A DNA stretch of 64,000 nt from Methylopila turkensis (GCF_027922325.1 NZ_BSFL01000003.1:620001-684000), one strand, 5' to 3'; shown: positions 36,814-46,580, counted from the stretch's first letter. A program made the numbers and translations. The notes: generated by a model not told the origin, from the letters alone.

Positions 36814-38637
36814 TCAGCCTCGCTGGAGCCGGTGCGACTCGGCGTAAAGTCCGCCTTGGGCGAGCAGCGCGAGATGACCGCCCTGCTCCACGATTCGGCC
36901 GCGCTCGACCACGCAGATCAGGTCCGCCGCGACCACGGTCGCGAGCCGGTGCGCGATGATCAGCGTGGTTCGGTTCTTTCGCATCGCGAGCACGTTGGCC
37001 TGCACCCGCGCCTCAATCGCGCCATCAAGCGCCGAGGTCGCCTCGTCGAGCATCAGGATGGGAGCGTCGCGGAGCAGCGCGCGGGCGATCGCGACGCGCT
37101 GCCGCTGGCCGCCCGAGAGCCTGGAGCCGCGCGGTCCCACGCGGAAGCCGTAGCCGCCGTCGAGGGCTTCGATGAAGACGTCCGCCGCCGCTGCGCGCGC
37201 GGCCGCCGCCACCTCCTCGTCGGTCGCGTCGGGACGGCCGTAGGCGATGTTGTCTCTGACGCTCGCGTCGAACAGCAGCACGTCCTGGCTGACGAGCGCG
37301 ATCGAGTCCCTCAAGCTTGCGAGGCTCACGCCCGCGATGTCCTGGCCTCCGATCGACACGGCGCCCGCCGACGGCTCGTAGAGCCGCGCCACCAGATTGA
37401 GCACCGTCGTCTTTCCCGAACCGGACGCGCCGACGAAGGCGACGGAGGCGCCGGCGGGAATCGTCACGTCGAAGCCGTCGAGGACCGGGGCGGCGTCCGC
37501 GGCGTAGGCGAAGCGCACCCCGCGAAACGCGATCTCGCCGCCGGGCTGCGCCAGCGGCGCCGCGTCGGGCGCGTCCACGATCCGCGGGCTGCGGTCCAGG
37601 ATCTCGTAGACGCGCGCGATCGAGACGCCGCAGATCTGGAGCTGGGCGTTGACCTGCAGCAAGCGCCGTAGCGGCTCGTACAGCAGCATCAGCGCGCTGA
37701 TGAAGGCCATCAGTTCGCCGGCGTCGCTTTCGCCCTCGATCACCTGCGAGCCGCCGACGAGCAGCACCGCGACCAGCGCGAGCGCCGTGACGAGATCGAC
37801 CACCGGCGACAGCGCGGCGCGGGTGCGGGCGATCTTGAGGCCGACCTTGCGGCGGCCGACGATCGTCTCCCTGAGCCGCCGGCGCTCGACGTCCTCGAGG
37901 TTCTCGGCCTTGATGGCGCGGATGCCGTGCAGCCCTTCCTCGAACGCCTGCAGGATCTCGCCGCCGAGCGCCTGGCCGCGCCGCATCAGGGCGCGCAGCT
38001 TGCGGTTCGCGATCACCACCGGCACTGCGATCAGCGGCGCGCCGGCGAGCGCGAGCGCAAACCATTGCGGGCTCGCCCACAGCACGTAGCCGACCAGCCC
38101 GACGAAGGTGATGAGGTCGCGGCCGAGCGTCACCACGATATTGCTGGAGGCGTTGTTCAGCACGTTCACGTCGTCGGTCGCCCGCGCGATGATCTGGCCG
38201 ACGCTGTTCTTCTGGAAGAAGACGAGATCTAGCCTCAGCAAGTGGCTCGCGATGCGGTTCTGCAGCTCCGTCGTCACCTTGTTGGAGACCCGCGACAGCA
38301 TGAACTGCTGGAGGTAGCCGGCCGCCGCCCGCACGCTGAAAATGGCGAGCACGACGAAGACGATCTCGTGCAGCGCCTCGGCGTCGCGGCGCACCAGGAT
38401 GTCGTTCACCAGCGATTTGAACAGCCACGGCAGCGCGACGACGGTGCCGGCGAAGGCCGCCATGGCGAGCACCGCGACCAGCAGGCTCGGCCAATGCGGC
38501 AGGATGAACGCGACCGCGAACCGCTTCAGCCGCCGCAGCCGGAGCGACAGCGGCTCGTCGAGCCGCATCTCCCGGCGGGGGAGATCGCTGATCCGATCGG
38601 GATCGATCGGCTCCGGCGTCGTGGGTTCGGGCGACAT
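36814..38637 (-). CDS. ABC exporter, MsbA-like (fused membrane and ATPase domains)
   Basis: A 607-residue half-transporter. Six membrane helices lie in about residues 40-340, with the coupling-helix region ASHLLRLDLVFFQKNSVGQI. An ATPase domain follows with Walker A GASGSGKTT, the signature LSGGQRQR, Walker B ILMLDEATSALD and the switch histidine in IIAHRL. Members export lipid A, other lipids, drugs or peptides; the MsbA-like length and layout suggest a lipid or hydrophobic substrate. The ATG starting MSPEPTTPEPIDPD was chosen over one 19 codons upstream. It is 81 bases downstream of the RND pump gene on the same strand. Confidence 0.92.
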   Translation of the reverse strand: MSPEPTTPEPIDPDRISDLPRREMRLDEPLSLRLRRLKRFAVAFILPHWPSLLVAVLAMAAFAGTVVALPWLFKSLVNDILVRRDAEALHEIVFVVLAIFSVRAAAGYLQQFMLSRVSNKVTTELQNRIASHLLRLDLVFFQKNSVGQIIARATDDVNVLNNASSNIVVTLGRDLITFVGLVGYVLWASPQWFALALAGAPLIAVPVVIANRKLRALMRRGQALGGEILQAFEEGLHGIRAIKAENLEDVERRRLRETIVGRRKVGLKIARTRAALSPVVDLVTALALVAVLLVGGSQVIEGESDAGELMAFISALMLLYEPLRRLLQVNAQLQICGVSIARVYEILDRSPRIVDAPDAAPLAQPGGEIAFRGVRFAYAADAAPVLDGFDVTIPAGASVAFVGASGSGKTTVLNLVARLYEPSAGAVSIGGQDIAGVSLASLRDSIALVSQDVLLFDASVRDNIAYGRPDATDEEVAAAARAAAADVFIEALDGGYGFRVGPRGSRLSGGQRQRVAIARALLRDAPILMLDEATSALDGAIEARVQANVLAMRKNRTTLIIAHRLATVVAADLICVVERGRIVEQGGHLALLAQGGLYAESHRLQRG

Positions 38638-38718
38638 GAGGGGTCCGGATCGGGGTGTCCGACCGCCTGTACCGACCTGAACCGCCCGGGGCAAGGCGGG
38701 GCGAAGACGCAGGCGCCC

Positions 38719-41700
38719 CTACTCCGCAGGCGCGGCCAATGGCGCGACGCCGGGTTCGGCCGCCTTGCGCTGCCCGATCAGACTGTAGACGACGGGCACC
38801 ACGAACAGCGTCAGAAGCGTGCCGAAGGTCATGCCGCCGACGATGACCCAGCCGATCTGCTGGCGGCTTTCCGCGCCCGCCCCCGACGCGAGCGCGAGCG
38901 GCAAGGCGCCGAACACCATCGCGCCGGTCGTCATCAGGATCGGCCGCAGCCTCAGCGCCGCCGCTTCGATCACGGCTGACGCGCGGTCCCTGCCCTGCTC
39001 TTGAAGCTGGTTCGCGAACTCAACGATCAGGATGCCGTGCTTGGTGATCAGTCCGATCAGCGTGACGAGCCCGATCTGGGAGTAGACGTTCAGCGTGCCC
39101 CCGGTCAGCCACAACGCGGCGAGCGCGCCGGTCATCGACAGCGGTACGGTCAGGAGAATGATCAGCGGGTCGACGAAGCTCTCGAACTGCGCCGCGAGCA
39201 CCAGATAGATGAACAGGATCGCCAGCCCGAAGATCAGCCCAAGGCTCTGGTTGGACGCCAGATACTCGCGGCTCTGGCCGTTGACGTCGGTCTGCACCGT
39301 GTCCGGCAGCGTCTCCTGCGCGACGCCTTCGAGATAGGCCAGCGCCTCGCCCATGGCGTAGCCGTCGGCGAGGTTCATCTCGATGGTGGCGGATCGCAGC
39401 TGGTTGAAGCGCCGGAGCTCGCGCGGCGCGACCGAGTCCTTGACGGTGACGAGGTTCGAGAGCTGAACCATCGGGCCGGGACCGCCGCCGCGGTTCGGCG
39501 CCCGGACGTAGATGGTGGAGAGCGTCTCCGGCGTCGCGCGGTCGGCGTCCGCCAGCTGCACGATGACGTCGTACTGCTCGCCGTCGCGCTCGAAGCGCGT
39601 GACCTGACGGGAACCCAGCAGGGTCTCGAGCGTGCGCCCGACGGTCGCGACGTCGAGGCCGAGGTCGGCGATCTTGGAGCGGTCGAGCTCGACCCTCAGC
39701 TCGGGCGCGTTGAGCTCGAGGTCGCTCTCGATGTTGAGCAGCCGCGGATTATCCGCCGAAATCCGCGCCACGAACTCGCGCGCGATCCGGTCCAGCTCCT
39801 CGTAGGGTCCGGAGGTCTGCAGGACGAACTGCACCGGGCGCGAACCGCCGCGCTGGCCGAGCGCCGGCGGGTTGGTCGTGAACAGCGCGAGGCCGGCGAC
39901 GTCGCGGAACTTCCTGGAGAGCTCCGCCATGATCTGCTGCTGCGACCGGTCGCGCTCGCTCCAGTCCTTGAGGGGCGCGCGTCCGATGACGTTGGTGATC
40001 AGGGGGTGGCCGACGATGGTGAGATAGCCGTCGACCTCGGGAACGCCGCGCAGGATGTCCTCGAGCTGCTGGGTGTAGCGCGTGCCATAGGCGATGGTCG
40101 CGCCCTCGGGCGCCTGGCCGCGGATCTGCAGGATGCCGCGGTCCTCGGTCGGCGACAGCTCCGACGTGAGGTGCGTGAACAGAAAGGCGGCCCCGCCGGC
40201 CACCACGAGCGCCAGAATCATGACCGGCGCGCGAAATCCAAGAGTGGCCGCGACAAGGCGCCGGTAGCCGCGCTCCGTCGCCCGGAACCAGCGCTCCATG
40301 GCGAGGAAGACGCGGCCGGGGTTCGGCTGATGCTTCAGCATGCGCGAGCACATCATCGGCGTCAGCGTCAGCGCGACGAAGCCCGAGACGATGACGGCGC
40401 CGGCGAGCGTCAGCGCGAACTCCGTGAACAGCCGCCCCGTCCGGCCGGGCGAAAACGCGACCGGCGCGTAGACGGCGGCGAGCGTGACTGTCATGGCGAT
40501 CACCGCGAAGCCGATCTCGCGGGAGCCTTTGATCGCCGCCTCGACCGGCTTCATGCCCTCCTCGACGTGCCGGTAGATGTTCTCCAGCACCACGATGGCG
40601 TCGTCGACCACGAGGCCGATCGCGAGCACGAGCGCCAGCAGCGTCAGCGTGTTCACGGTGAAGCCGAACGCCAGCATCATCGCAAAGGTGGCGATCAGCG
40701 ACACCGGGATCGTGACGACGGGGATCAGCGAGGCCCGCACGGTCCGCAGGAAGAAGAAGATCACCAACACGACCAGCACGATCGCCTCGACGACCGTGTG
40801 CCAGACCGCCTCGATCGAGCGATCGATGAAGACCGCCTGATCGTAGTTCAGCAGCACCGTCACGCCGTCCGGCAGCGTCGCCTGGATCTCGGGCAGCGCC
40901 TCCCTGACGCCCTTCGAGACCTCGAGCGGATTGGCGGTCGCCTGCTTGATGACGCCGATCGCGACCGCCGGCCCGGAGTCGTAGCGCGACGCCTTGCGAT
41001 AGTCGGCGGCGCCCAGCTCGACCTTCGCGACGTCGCGCATGCGCACCAGCGCGCCGTCGGCGACCTTGACGACGATGTCCTCGAACTGCTGCGGCGTCTC
41101 CAAGCCGGTGCGCGACAGCACGGAGAACTCGCGGTCGGCGCTCTCGATGCGGCCGGACGGAATCTCGACGTTCTGCTGGGACAGCGCGGTCTCGACGTCC
41201 TGCACGGTCAGACCGTAAGCCGCGAGCCGGATGCGGTCGACGTAGATCCGCATGGCGTAGCGCCGCTCGCCGAAGATCTGGATGTCGGCGACGCCGGGCA
41301 GGATCTTGAGGCGGTCGAGCACGTAGCGGCTGACATAGTCCGTCAGGTCGAGCTGGCTCATTTGATCGGAACGGAAGGCGAGGTACATCACCGGCTGAGC
41401 GTCGGCCTCGACCTTCGCGATCACCGGCTCGTCGATCTCGTCCGGCAGGCGCGACCTCACCCGCGCCACCCGATCGCGCACGTCGCTCGCCGCCACGTCG
41501 GGATTGACGTTCAGGTTGAAGCGCACGGTGATCCGGCTCGACTCCTGCCGGCTCTGGCTCTCGATGACGTCGATGCCTTCGATCCCTGAGATCGAATCCT
41601 CCAGCACCTGCGTCACCTGGCTCTCGATGATGCGGGCCGCGGCGCCGGGATAGGTGGTGGTGACGGAGACCGTCGGCTCGTCGACGTTCGGATATTCGCG

Positions 41701-41802
41701 GACCGCGAGCCGCTGATAGGCGACGAGCCCGATCAGCACGATCGCGAGGCTCAGGACCGTCGCGAAGACCGGCCGGCGAACGCAGGTTTCAGCGATCTTC
41801 AC
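38719..41802 (-). CDS. RND-family efflux pump, inner-membrane subunit
   Basis: AcrB/MexB-like proton-driven exporter of 1027 residues, the normal size. It has twelve membrane helices and two large periplasmic domains. The opening MKIAETCVRRPVFATVLSLA and the NVDEPTVSVTTTYPGA porter motif are typical of the HAE1 class. The proton-relay aspartates lie in GLVVDDAIVVLEN. The gene overlaps no neighbour and follows its membrane-fusion partner by 19 bases. No outer-membrane TolC-type gene is adjacent, so it must borrow one encoded elsewhere. Substrates are unknown. Confidence 0.95.
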   Translation of the reverse strand: MKIAETCVRRPVFATVLSLAIVLIGLVAYQRLAVREYPNVDEPTVSVTTTYPGAAARIIESQVTQVLEDSISGIEGIDVIESQSRQESSRITVRFNLNVNPDVAASDVRDRVARVRSRLPDEIDEPVIAKVEADAQPVMYLAFRSDQMSQLDLTDYVSRYVLDRLKILPGVADIQIFGERRYAMRIYVDRIRLAAYGLTVQDVETALSQQNVEIPSGRIESADREFSVLSRTGLETPQQFEDIVVKVADGALVRMRDVAKVELGAADYRKASRYDSGPAVAIGVIKQATANPLEVSKGVREALPEIQATLPDGVTVLLNYDQAVFIDRSIEAVWHTVVEAIVLVVLVIFFFLRTVRASLIPVVTIPVSLIATFAMMLAFGFTVNTLTLLALVLAIGLVVDDAIVVLENIYRHVEEGMKPVEAAIKGSREIGFAVIAMTVTLAAVYAPVAFSPGRTGRLFTEFALTLAGAVIVSGFVALTLTPMMCSRMLKHQPNPGRVFLAMERWFRATERGYRRLVAATLGFRAPVMILALVVAGGAAFLFTHLTSELSPTEDRGILQIRGQAPEGATIAYGTRYTQQLEDILRGVPEVDGYLTIVGHPLITNVIGRAPLKDWSERDRSQQQIMAELSRKFRDVAGLALFTTNPPALGQRGGSRPVQFVLQTSGPYEELDRIAREFVARISADNPRLLNIESDLELNAPELRVELDRSKIADLGLDVATVGRTLETLLGSRQVTRFERDGEQYDVIVQLADADRATPETLSTIYVRAPNRGGGPGPMVQLSNLVTVKDSVAPRELRRFNQLRSATIEMNLADGYAMGEALAYLEGVAQETLPDTVQTDVNGQSREYLASNQSLGLIFGLAILFIYLVLAAQFESFVDPLIILLTVPLSMTGALAALWLTGGTLNVYSQIGLVTLIGLITKHGILIVEFANQLQEQGRDRASAVIEAAALRLRPILMTTGAMVFGALPLALASGAGAESRQQIGWVIVGGMTFGTLLTLFVVPVVYSLIGQRKAAEPGVAPLAAPAE

Positions 41803-41821
41803 CGCGCGCTCCCCGCGCCGC

Positions 41822-42961
41822 TCAAGGCGCCGGCGCGGCCGAGGCCTGCCGCGCGGCGTCCACCACCCGCACGGCGGCGCCGTCCTTCAGCCGCGTCTGG
41901 CCTGCGGTCACCACCATCTCGTCTCCGGTCAGGCCCGAGACGATCTCCACCTGCCCTGCGCGCCGCTCGCCGAGCTTCACCGGCGTGTCGATCGCCCGGC
42001 CCTCGCGAACGCGGAACACGTGGTTCTCGGACCCGCGCGGCATCAGCGCGCTCTCGGGGATCACGACCACCTGCCGGGATTCGTCCGCCTGAACCTCCAC
42101 GCGTGCGAACAGCCCCGGACGCAGCAGCCCGTCGGCGTTGTCGAGCCGCGCGCGCACCTTGAGCGCCCGGCCATTGACGTCGACCAACGGGTCGATCGCC
42201 TCGATTTTCCCTCGAAACGTCCGGTTGGGATAGGCGTCGACCGCGACGCCGACGTCGAGGCCGGGCCGCACGTCGGCGAGCCGCGTCTCTGGCACGCGGA
42301 AGTCCACCTTCAGCGTGTCGATGCTCTCGAGGTTGACGATCGGCTGTCCCGCCTGGACATAGGCGCCGACGGAGGCGAGGCGGAAACCCACGACGCCCTC
42401 GAACGGAGCGCGGATCTCGGTCTTGCCGAGCCGCACCTTGGCGAGCTCCACCGCCGCCTGAGCCGTGGCGCGGTCCGCGATCGCCTGGTCCCTGGCCGTG
42501 TCGGTGGCGTAGCCGGATTTCGAGAGCGACTGGGCGCGCTTGAAGTTGGCCTCCGCGAGCGCCAGCCGCGCCTCGAGGTCCTTCAGCTCCGCCATCAGCA
42601 GCGTGTCGTCGAACTTCAGCACCGGCGCGTTGGCTTCGACCCGATCGCCTTCCCGGAACCGGATCGCGACCAGCCGACCGGGCTGTTCGGAGGCGAGCTG
42701 GACCGATTCGTCCGACACCAGCGTGCCGACCGAGGCGAAACGCGCGGCGACGGTTTCCGGCCGGGCGGCCGCCGCCTCGACGACGATCGCGGCCGGCGCG
42801 GCGGGAGCGGGTTTTGCGGCGGCCGCGGTGGGCCGCCCCGCCGCTGCGACGCCCCGGTCGAACGCGCCCTGGGCGAAGCCCGGCAACATGTCGTTCAGTC
42901 CGGCGTAAGCGCCGGTTCCAACTGCGGCCAGCGCCGCAAGGGCGATGAACGACCTGCGCAT
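41822..42961 (-). CDS. RND efflux periplasmic adaptor (membrane-fusion protein)
   Basis: AcrA-like adaptor of 379 residues linking the RND pump to an outer-membrane channel. It has an N-terminal signal or anchor (about residues 4-22), an Ala/Pro-rich linker, a lipoyl half-motif (GRLVAIRFREGDRVEANAPV), a helical hairpin (about 125-175), the second lipoyl half (TEIRAPFEGVVGFR), a beta-barrel and a membrane-proximal domain. It is the first gene of the two-gene efflux operon and is divergent from the aminotransferase. No regulator lies next to it. Confidence 0.94.
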   Translation of the reverse strand: MRRSFIALAALAAVGTGAYAGLNDMLPGFAQGAFDRGVAAAGRPTAAAAKPAPAAPAAIVVEAAAARPETVAARFASVGTLVSDESVQLASEQPGRLVAIRFREGDRVEANAPVLKFDDTLLMAELKDLEARLALAEANFKRAQSLSKSGYATDTARDQAIADRATAQAAVELAKVRLGKTEIRAPFEGVVGFRLASVGAYVQAGQPIVNLESIDTLKVDFRVPETRLADVRPGLDVGVAVDAYPNRTFRGKIEAIDPLVDVNGRALKVRARLDNADGLLRPGLFARVEVQADESRQVVVIPESALMPRGSENHVFRVREGRAIDTPVKLGERRAGQVEIVSGLTGDEMVVTAGQTRLKDGAAVRVVDAARQASAAPAP

Positions 42962-43194
42962 GCGATCTCCAAGGCGTCGAATCTACTGCAACGGGCGCGT
43001 CGGCGCCATCGCGGCGCGCCCTCGCCTTCTCTTACGCGCCAAGGCCAGCCGCCTTGCGCCCGTTCACGGCATCGGGAACGGGCGCGCTGCAATCCGGCAA
43101 GGCGCGCATGCCGATCCGCGCCTTGACCCGCCACCCGCGGGCGGACCACCCTGACGCGCGCCGTTCGCGCCGCCGAAAAAGCACTGGAAAGCCC

Positions 43195-44538
43195 ATGCCC
43201 CCGAGCTCCGCCGCCGCGCTTCAGCCCGCGCCGACCAACAATCTCGATGCGTTCTGGATGCCGTTCACGGCGAACCGCCAATTCAAGAACGCCCCGCGCC
43301 TGCTCGTCGGCGCCAAGGACATGCACTACACCACCTCCGACGGCCGGCAGGTTCTCGACGGCACGGCGGGGCTCTGGTGCGTCAACGCCGGCCACGCCCG
43401 CCCGAAGATCGTGGAGGCGGTGCAGCGGCAGGTCGCCGAGCTCGACTACGCGCCGGCCTTCCAGATGGGCCACCCCAAAGCCTTCGAGTTCGCGGCGCGG
43501 CTGACCGCGCTGGCGCCGAAGGGCCTCGACCACGTGTTCTTCACGAACTCGGGCTCGGAGGCGGTCGACACCGCGCTCAAGATCGCCCTCGCCTACCAGA
43601 AGGCGCGCGGCGAAGGCGGCCGCTTCCGGCTGATCGGCCGCGAGCGCGGCTATCACGGCGTGGGCTTCGGCGGCATCTCGGTCGGGGGAATCGTCACGAA
43701 TCGCAAGACCTTCGGTCCCGGCCTGCCCGGAACCGACCACCTGCGCCACACCTACGACCGCGAGCGCAACGCCTACTCGCGCGGAATCCCGGAGCATGGC
43801 GCCGAGCTCGCCGACGACCTCGAACGCCTCGTCGCGCTGCACGACGCCTCGACCATCGCCGCCGTGATCGTCGAGCCGGTCGCAGGCTCGACCGGCGTGG
43901 TGCTGCCGCCGAAGGGCTATCTCGAGCGGCTTCGGGCGCTCTGCGACAAGCACGGCCTGCTGCTGATCTTCGACGAGGTCATCACCGGCTTCGGCCGCCT
44001 CGGCGCGCCGTTCGCGACCGACTGGTTCGGCGTGACGCCGGACATCATGGTCACCGCCAAGGGCATCACCAACGGCGTCGTTCCGATGGGCGCGACGTTC
44101 GTGTCCTCGAAGATCTACGACGTCTTCATGAACGGCCCCGAGCACATCATCGAGCTGTTCCACGGCTACACCTACTCGGCGCACCCGCTCGCCTGCGCCG
44201 CCGGCCTCGCGACCCTCGACACCTACGCCGAGGAAGGCCTGCTCACCCGCGCGAGCGAGGTCGGCGAGCGGTTCGCCGACGCGCTGCATGCGCTCAAGGG
44301 GCTGCCGCACGTGATCGACATCCGCAACATCGGCCTCGTGGGCGCGGTCGAGCTGGAGCCGATCGAGGGCCAGCCGACCAAGCGCGCCTTCTCCGCCTTC
44401 CTGAAGGCCTACGAGAAGGGCATCATGATCCGCACCACCGGCGACATCATCGCCATGTCGCCTCCGCTGATCATCTCGGAGGCGCAGATCGACGAGCTCG
44501 TCGGCACGCTCGCCGACGTGCTGCGCGAGATCGACTGA
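43195..44538 (+). CDS. Omega-amino acid:pyruvate aminotransferase (class III)
   Basis: PLP enzyme of 447 residues that moves an amino group from omega-amino acids such as beta-alanine to pyruvate. The sequence has the class III pattern: NSGSEAVDTALKIA binds the cofactor phosphate, YHGVGFGGISVGG follows, FDEVITGFGRLG holds the conserved Asp, and TAKGITNGVVPMGA contains the Schiff-base lysine. The opening LDAFWMPFTANRQFK is typical of beta-alanine-pyruvate transaminases. The start has a GGAAAG site. An amidohydrolase that can yield beta-alanine lies 430 bases downstream, consistent with reductive pyrimidine or beta-alanine catabolism. Confidence 0.93.
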   Translation: MPPSSAAALQPAPTNNLDAFWMPFTANRQFKNAPRLLVGAKDMHYTTSDGRQVLDGTAGLWCVNAGHARPKIVEAVQRQVAELDYAPAFQMGHPKAFEFAARLTALAPKGLDHVFFTNSGSEAVDTALKIALAYQKARGEGGRFRLIGRERGYHGVGFGGISVGGIVTNRKTFGPGLPGTDHLRHTYDRERNAYSRGIPEHGAELADDLERLVALHDASTIAAVIVEPVAGSTGVVLPPKGYLERLRALCDKHGLLLIFDEVITGFGRLGAPFATDWFGVTPDIMVTAKGITNGVVPMGATFVSSKIYDVFMNGPEHIIELFHGYTYSAHPLACAAGLATLDTYAEEGLLTRASEVGERFADALHALKGLPHVIDIRNIGLVGAVELEPIEGQPTKRAFSAFLKAYEKGIMIRTTGDIIAMSPPLIISEAQIDELVGTLADVLREID

Positions 44539-44539
44539 C

Positions 44540-44950
44540 ATGGCCATGCCCCCGGCGCGTCCTGCGCAGAGCAAGCCCTCGCCGAACGAAGGCCCGATCC
44601 GCAGGGACGAGGACCGCCCCCTGAGCCGCGCCGCCTTCTTCGGCTGGGGCCTCGGCTTCATCGCGCTGATCGCCCTGTCCGTGGTCGGGCTCGGCCATAG
44701 CCCGCAGATCCGCGGCGCGGCCAACCCGCAATACTGGGCGGTCGTCGCGCTCGTCGGCGCGGCGGTCGCGGCCGCCGTGATCATGCTGGCGAGGTCCGCG
44801 GCCGCGACCCGCCTCGGCGACGCCGCGCGCCGGCTCGGCGTGGCTCTCGGAACGATCGGGCTCGTCCTGTTCCTGTGGGAAGCGCTCGCCGTCGGCCGGG
44901 GCCTCTCGCCCTCGCCCGTCGGCATCGCCGCGACCCTGCTCGGCTACTAG
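44540..44950 (+). CDS. Membrane protein, possibly a truncated ABC permease
   Basis: A 136-residue protein whose start lies one base after the aminotransferase stop, so the two are probably co-translated. A charged N-terminus is followed by three hydrophobic segments (about residues 32-50, 65-84 and 100-118). The C-terminal stretch LVLFLWEALAVGRGLSPSPV resembles the first helix and loop of NitT/TauT-type ABC permeases, and the protein stops where the permease domain proper would begin. That suggests a truncated transporter gene, but a small independent membrane protein is equally possible. No downstream frame restores a permease. Confidence 0.6.
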   Translation: MAMPPARPAQSKPSPNEGPIRRDEDRPLSRAAFFGWGLGFIALIALSVVGLGHSPQIRGAANPQYWAVVALVGAAVAAAVIMLARSAAATRLGDAARRLGVALGTIGLVLFLWEALAVGRGLSPSPVGIAATLLGY

Positions 44951-44968
44951 AACGAAAGCCCCGCCTCC

Positions 44969-46219
44969 ATGGCTGCTCCGACGACCCACAACCTCGCCGT
45001 CGACGGCCGGCGGCTCTGGGAGACGATCCACGAGACCGCGACCTTCGGCGGCACCCCCAAGGGCGGCGTGCGCCGGCTGACGCTGACGGACGAGGACCGG
45101 CAGGTGCGCGACTGGTTCCGCTCGGCCTGCGAGGCGCTCGGCTGCACTGTGACGATCGACGACATGGGCAACATGTTCGCCCGCCGGTCCGGCCGCCGCG
45201 ACGACGTCGCGCCGATCGCCTTCGGCTCGCATCTCGACACCCAGCCGACCGGCGGCAAGTTCGACGGCGTGCTTGGCGTGCTGGCCGGGCTTGAGGTTCT
45301 GCGCACCCTGCACGACGCCGGCTACGAGACCAGCGCGCCGCTGGAGCTCGTGAACTGGACCAATGAGGAGGGCTCGCGCTTCGCGCCCGCCATGCTCGCC
45401 TCCGGCGTTTTCGCCGGCGCGATCGCGAAGGAGACGGCGCTCGCCCAGACCGACCGCGAGGGCGCGACCTTCGGCGCCGAGCTCGACCGGATCGGCTATC
45501 GCGGCGAGGAGCCGTGCGGCGTGAGGGCGTTCTCCTCCTTCTTCGAGCTGCATATCGAGCAGGGCCCGATCCTCGAGGACGAGGACAAGATGATCGGCGT
45601 CGTCGAGGCGGTTCAGGGCATCCGCTGGTACGAGCTGACGCTCGTCGGCCAGGACGCCCATTCCGGCGCGACGCCGATGCGCCTCCGCCGCGACGCGCTG
45701 GTCGGGGCCGCGCGCGTCGTCGCCGCCGTCGACCGCATCGGCCGCGCGCGCCCGGACTGCGTCGGCACCGTCGGCCTGATGGAGGTCAAGCCCAACTCTC
45801 GCAATGTCTCGCCGGGCGAGGTCTTCCTCACCGTCGACTTCCGCTCGCCCGACGACGCCAAGGTCGCCGCGATGGAGAGCGATCTGATCGCGGCGGTCGC
45901 TGAGATCACGTCGGACCTTGGCCTCGAGGGCGCGCCGGTCCGCATCTGGGACCAGCCGGCGACGATCTTCGACGCGGAGTGCGTGGCCGCGGTCGAGGCG
46001 GCCGCCAAAGCCTTCGGGCAGGGTTCGCGGCGCATGGTTTCGGGCGCCGGACATGACGCGGCCTATGTGGCGCGGGTGGCGCCGACCGCGATGATCTTCG
46101 TGCCGTGCAAGGGCGGGATCAGCCACAACGAGGCCGAAAGCTCCACGCTGGAGCAGTGCGCCGCCGGCGCCCAGGTTCTGCTCGACGCCGTCCTTCGCTA
46201 CGACCGGAAGTTCGGCTAA
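44969..46219 (+). CDS. Zn-dependent amidohydrolase (N-carbamoyl-beta-alanine / allantoate type)
   Basis: M20-family dimetal amidohydrolase of 416 residues. Metal ligands are in GSHLDTQPTGGKFDG and WTNEEGSRF, with further ligands in FELHIEQGP and near the C-terminal SHNEAES; QDAHSGATPM is the dimerisation-domain motif. The family includes beta-ureidopropionase, allantoate amidohydrolase and L-carbamoylases. With the omega-aminotransferase upstream, N-carbamoyl-beta-alanine is the most likely substrate, giving beta-alanine, CO2 and ammonia in pyrimidine breakdown. That specificity is inferred from context only. Confidence 0.9.
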   Translation: MAAPTTHNLAVDGRRLWETIHETATFGGTPKGGVRRLTLTDEDRQVRDWFRSACEALGCTVTIDDMGNMFARRSGRRDDVAPIAFGSHLDTQPTGGKFDGVLGVLAGLEVLRTLHDAGYETSAPLELVNWTNEEGSRFAPAMLASGVFAGAIAKETALAQTDREGATFGAELDRIGYRGEEPCGVRAFSSFFELHIEQGPILEDEDKMIGVVEAVQGIRWYELTLVGQDAHSGATPMRLRRDALVGAARVVAAVDRIGRARPDCVGTVGLMEVKPNSRNVSPGEVFLTVDFRSPDDAKVAAMESDLIAAVAEITSDLGLEGAPVRIWDQPATIFDAECVAAVEAAAKAFGQGSRRMVSGAGHDAAYVARVAPTAMIFVPCKGGISHNEAESSTLEQCAAGAQVLLDAVLRYDRKFG

Positions 46220-46247
46220 GCTGACGTCTTCGCCAAGAGGCAAGGAT

Positions 46248-46580
46248 ATGGCGTTCGCCTTCGATACTTTGGGATACGCAAGGCATCTTGAGAACGCTGG
46301 CGTCGGCCGGTCATAGGCGGAGGCGCACGCTGAGGCCGTGAGAAGTTTCGTGATGGTCGAACTCGTCACCAAATCCGATCTCATATTGGCGACCGATCGG
46401 ATCGACTCTGATCTTACGCGGATCGGCGACCGGATCGACGCCGACATGAAAATCCTGCGCGCCGAGATGGCGACGTCTCGCTCCGAGACCGAACGCCTGA
46501 TCCAGGCCCAGACGATCCGCCTCGGCGGGCCGGTCGTCGTGGCGGTCGGCGCGTTGGCGGCTCTTCTCAGGTTGACCTGA
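46248..46580 (+). pseudogene. Coiled-coil membrane protein gene (DUF1640/CCDC90-like) with in-frame amber stop
   Basis: Read straight through, the 110 sense positions give MAFAFDTLGYARHLENAGVG, a TAG at 46314-46316, then AEAHAEAVRSFVMVELVTK, a heptad-like DRID repeat region and a C-terminal helix (VVVAVGALAALL). This is the layout of the small coiled-coil proteins common in alphaproteobacteria, where the position before AEAHAEAV is normally glutamine. A single CAG-to-TAG change explains the stop; no frameshift is needed. An AAGGA site precedes the ATG. Translation could restart at GTG 46338 or ATG 46353, giving an 80- or 75-residue product, so a shortened functional protein is not excluded. 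GC is lower than around it. Confidence 0.75.

Noticed and set aside
39001-41589. 862-codon open frame on the plus strand, opposite the RND pump gene
   Set aside because: It mirrors a clear RND gene. High-GC codon use keeps antisense frames open, and the peptide is rich in Arg, Gly, Asp and His repeats with no family signature.
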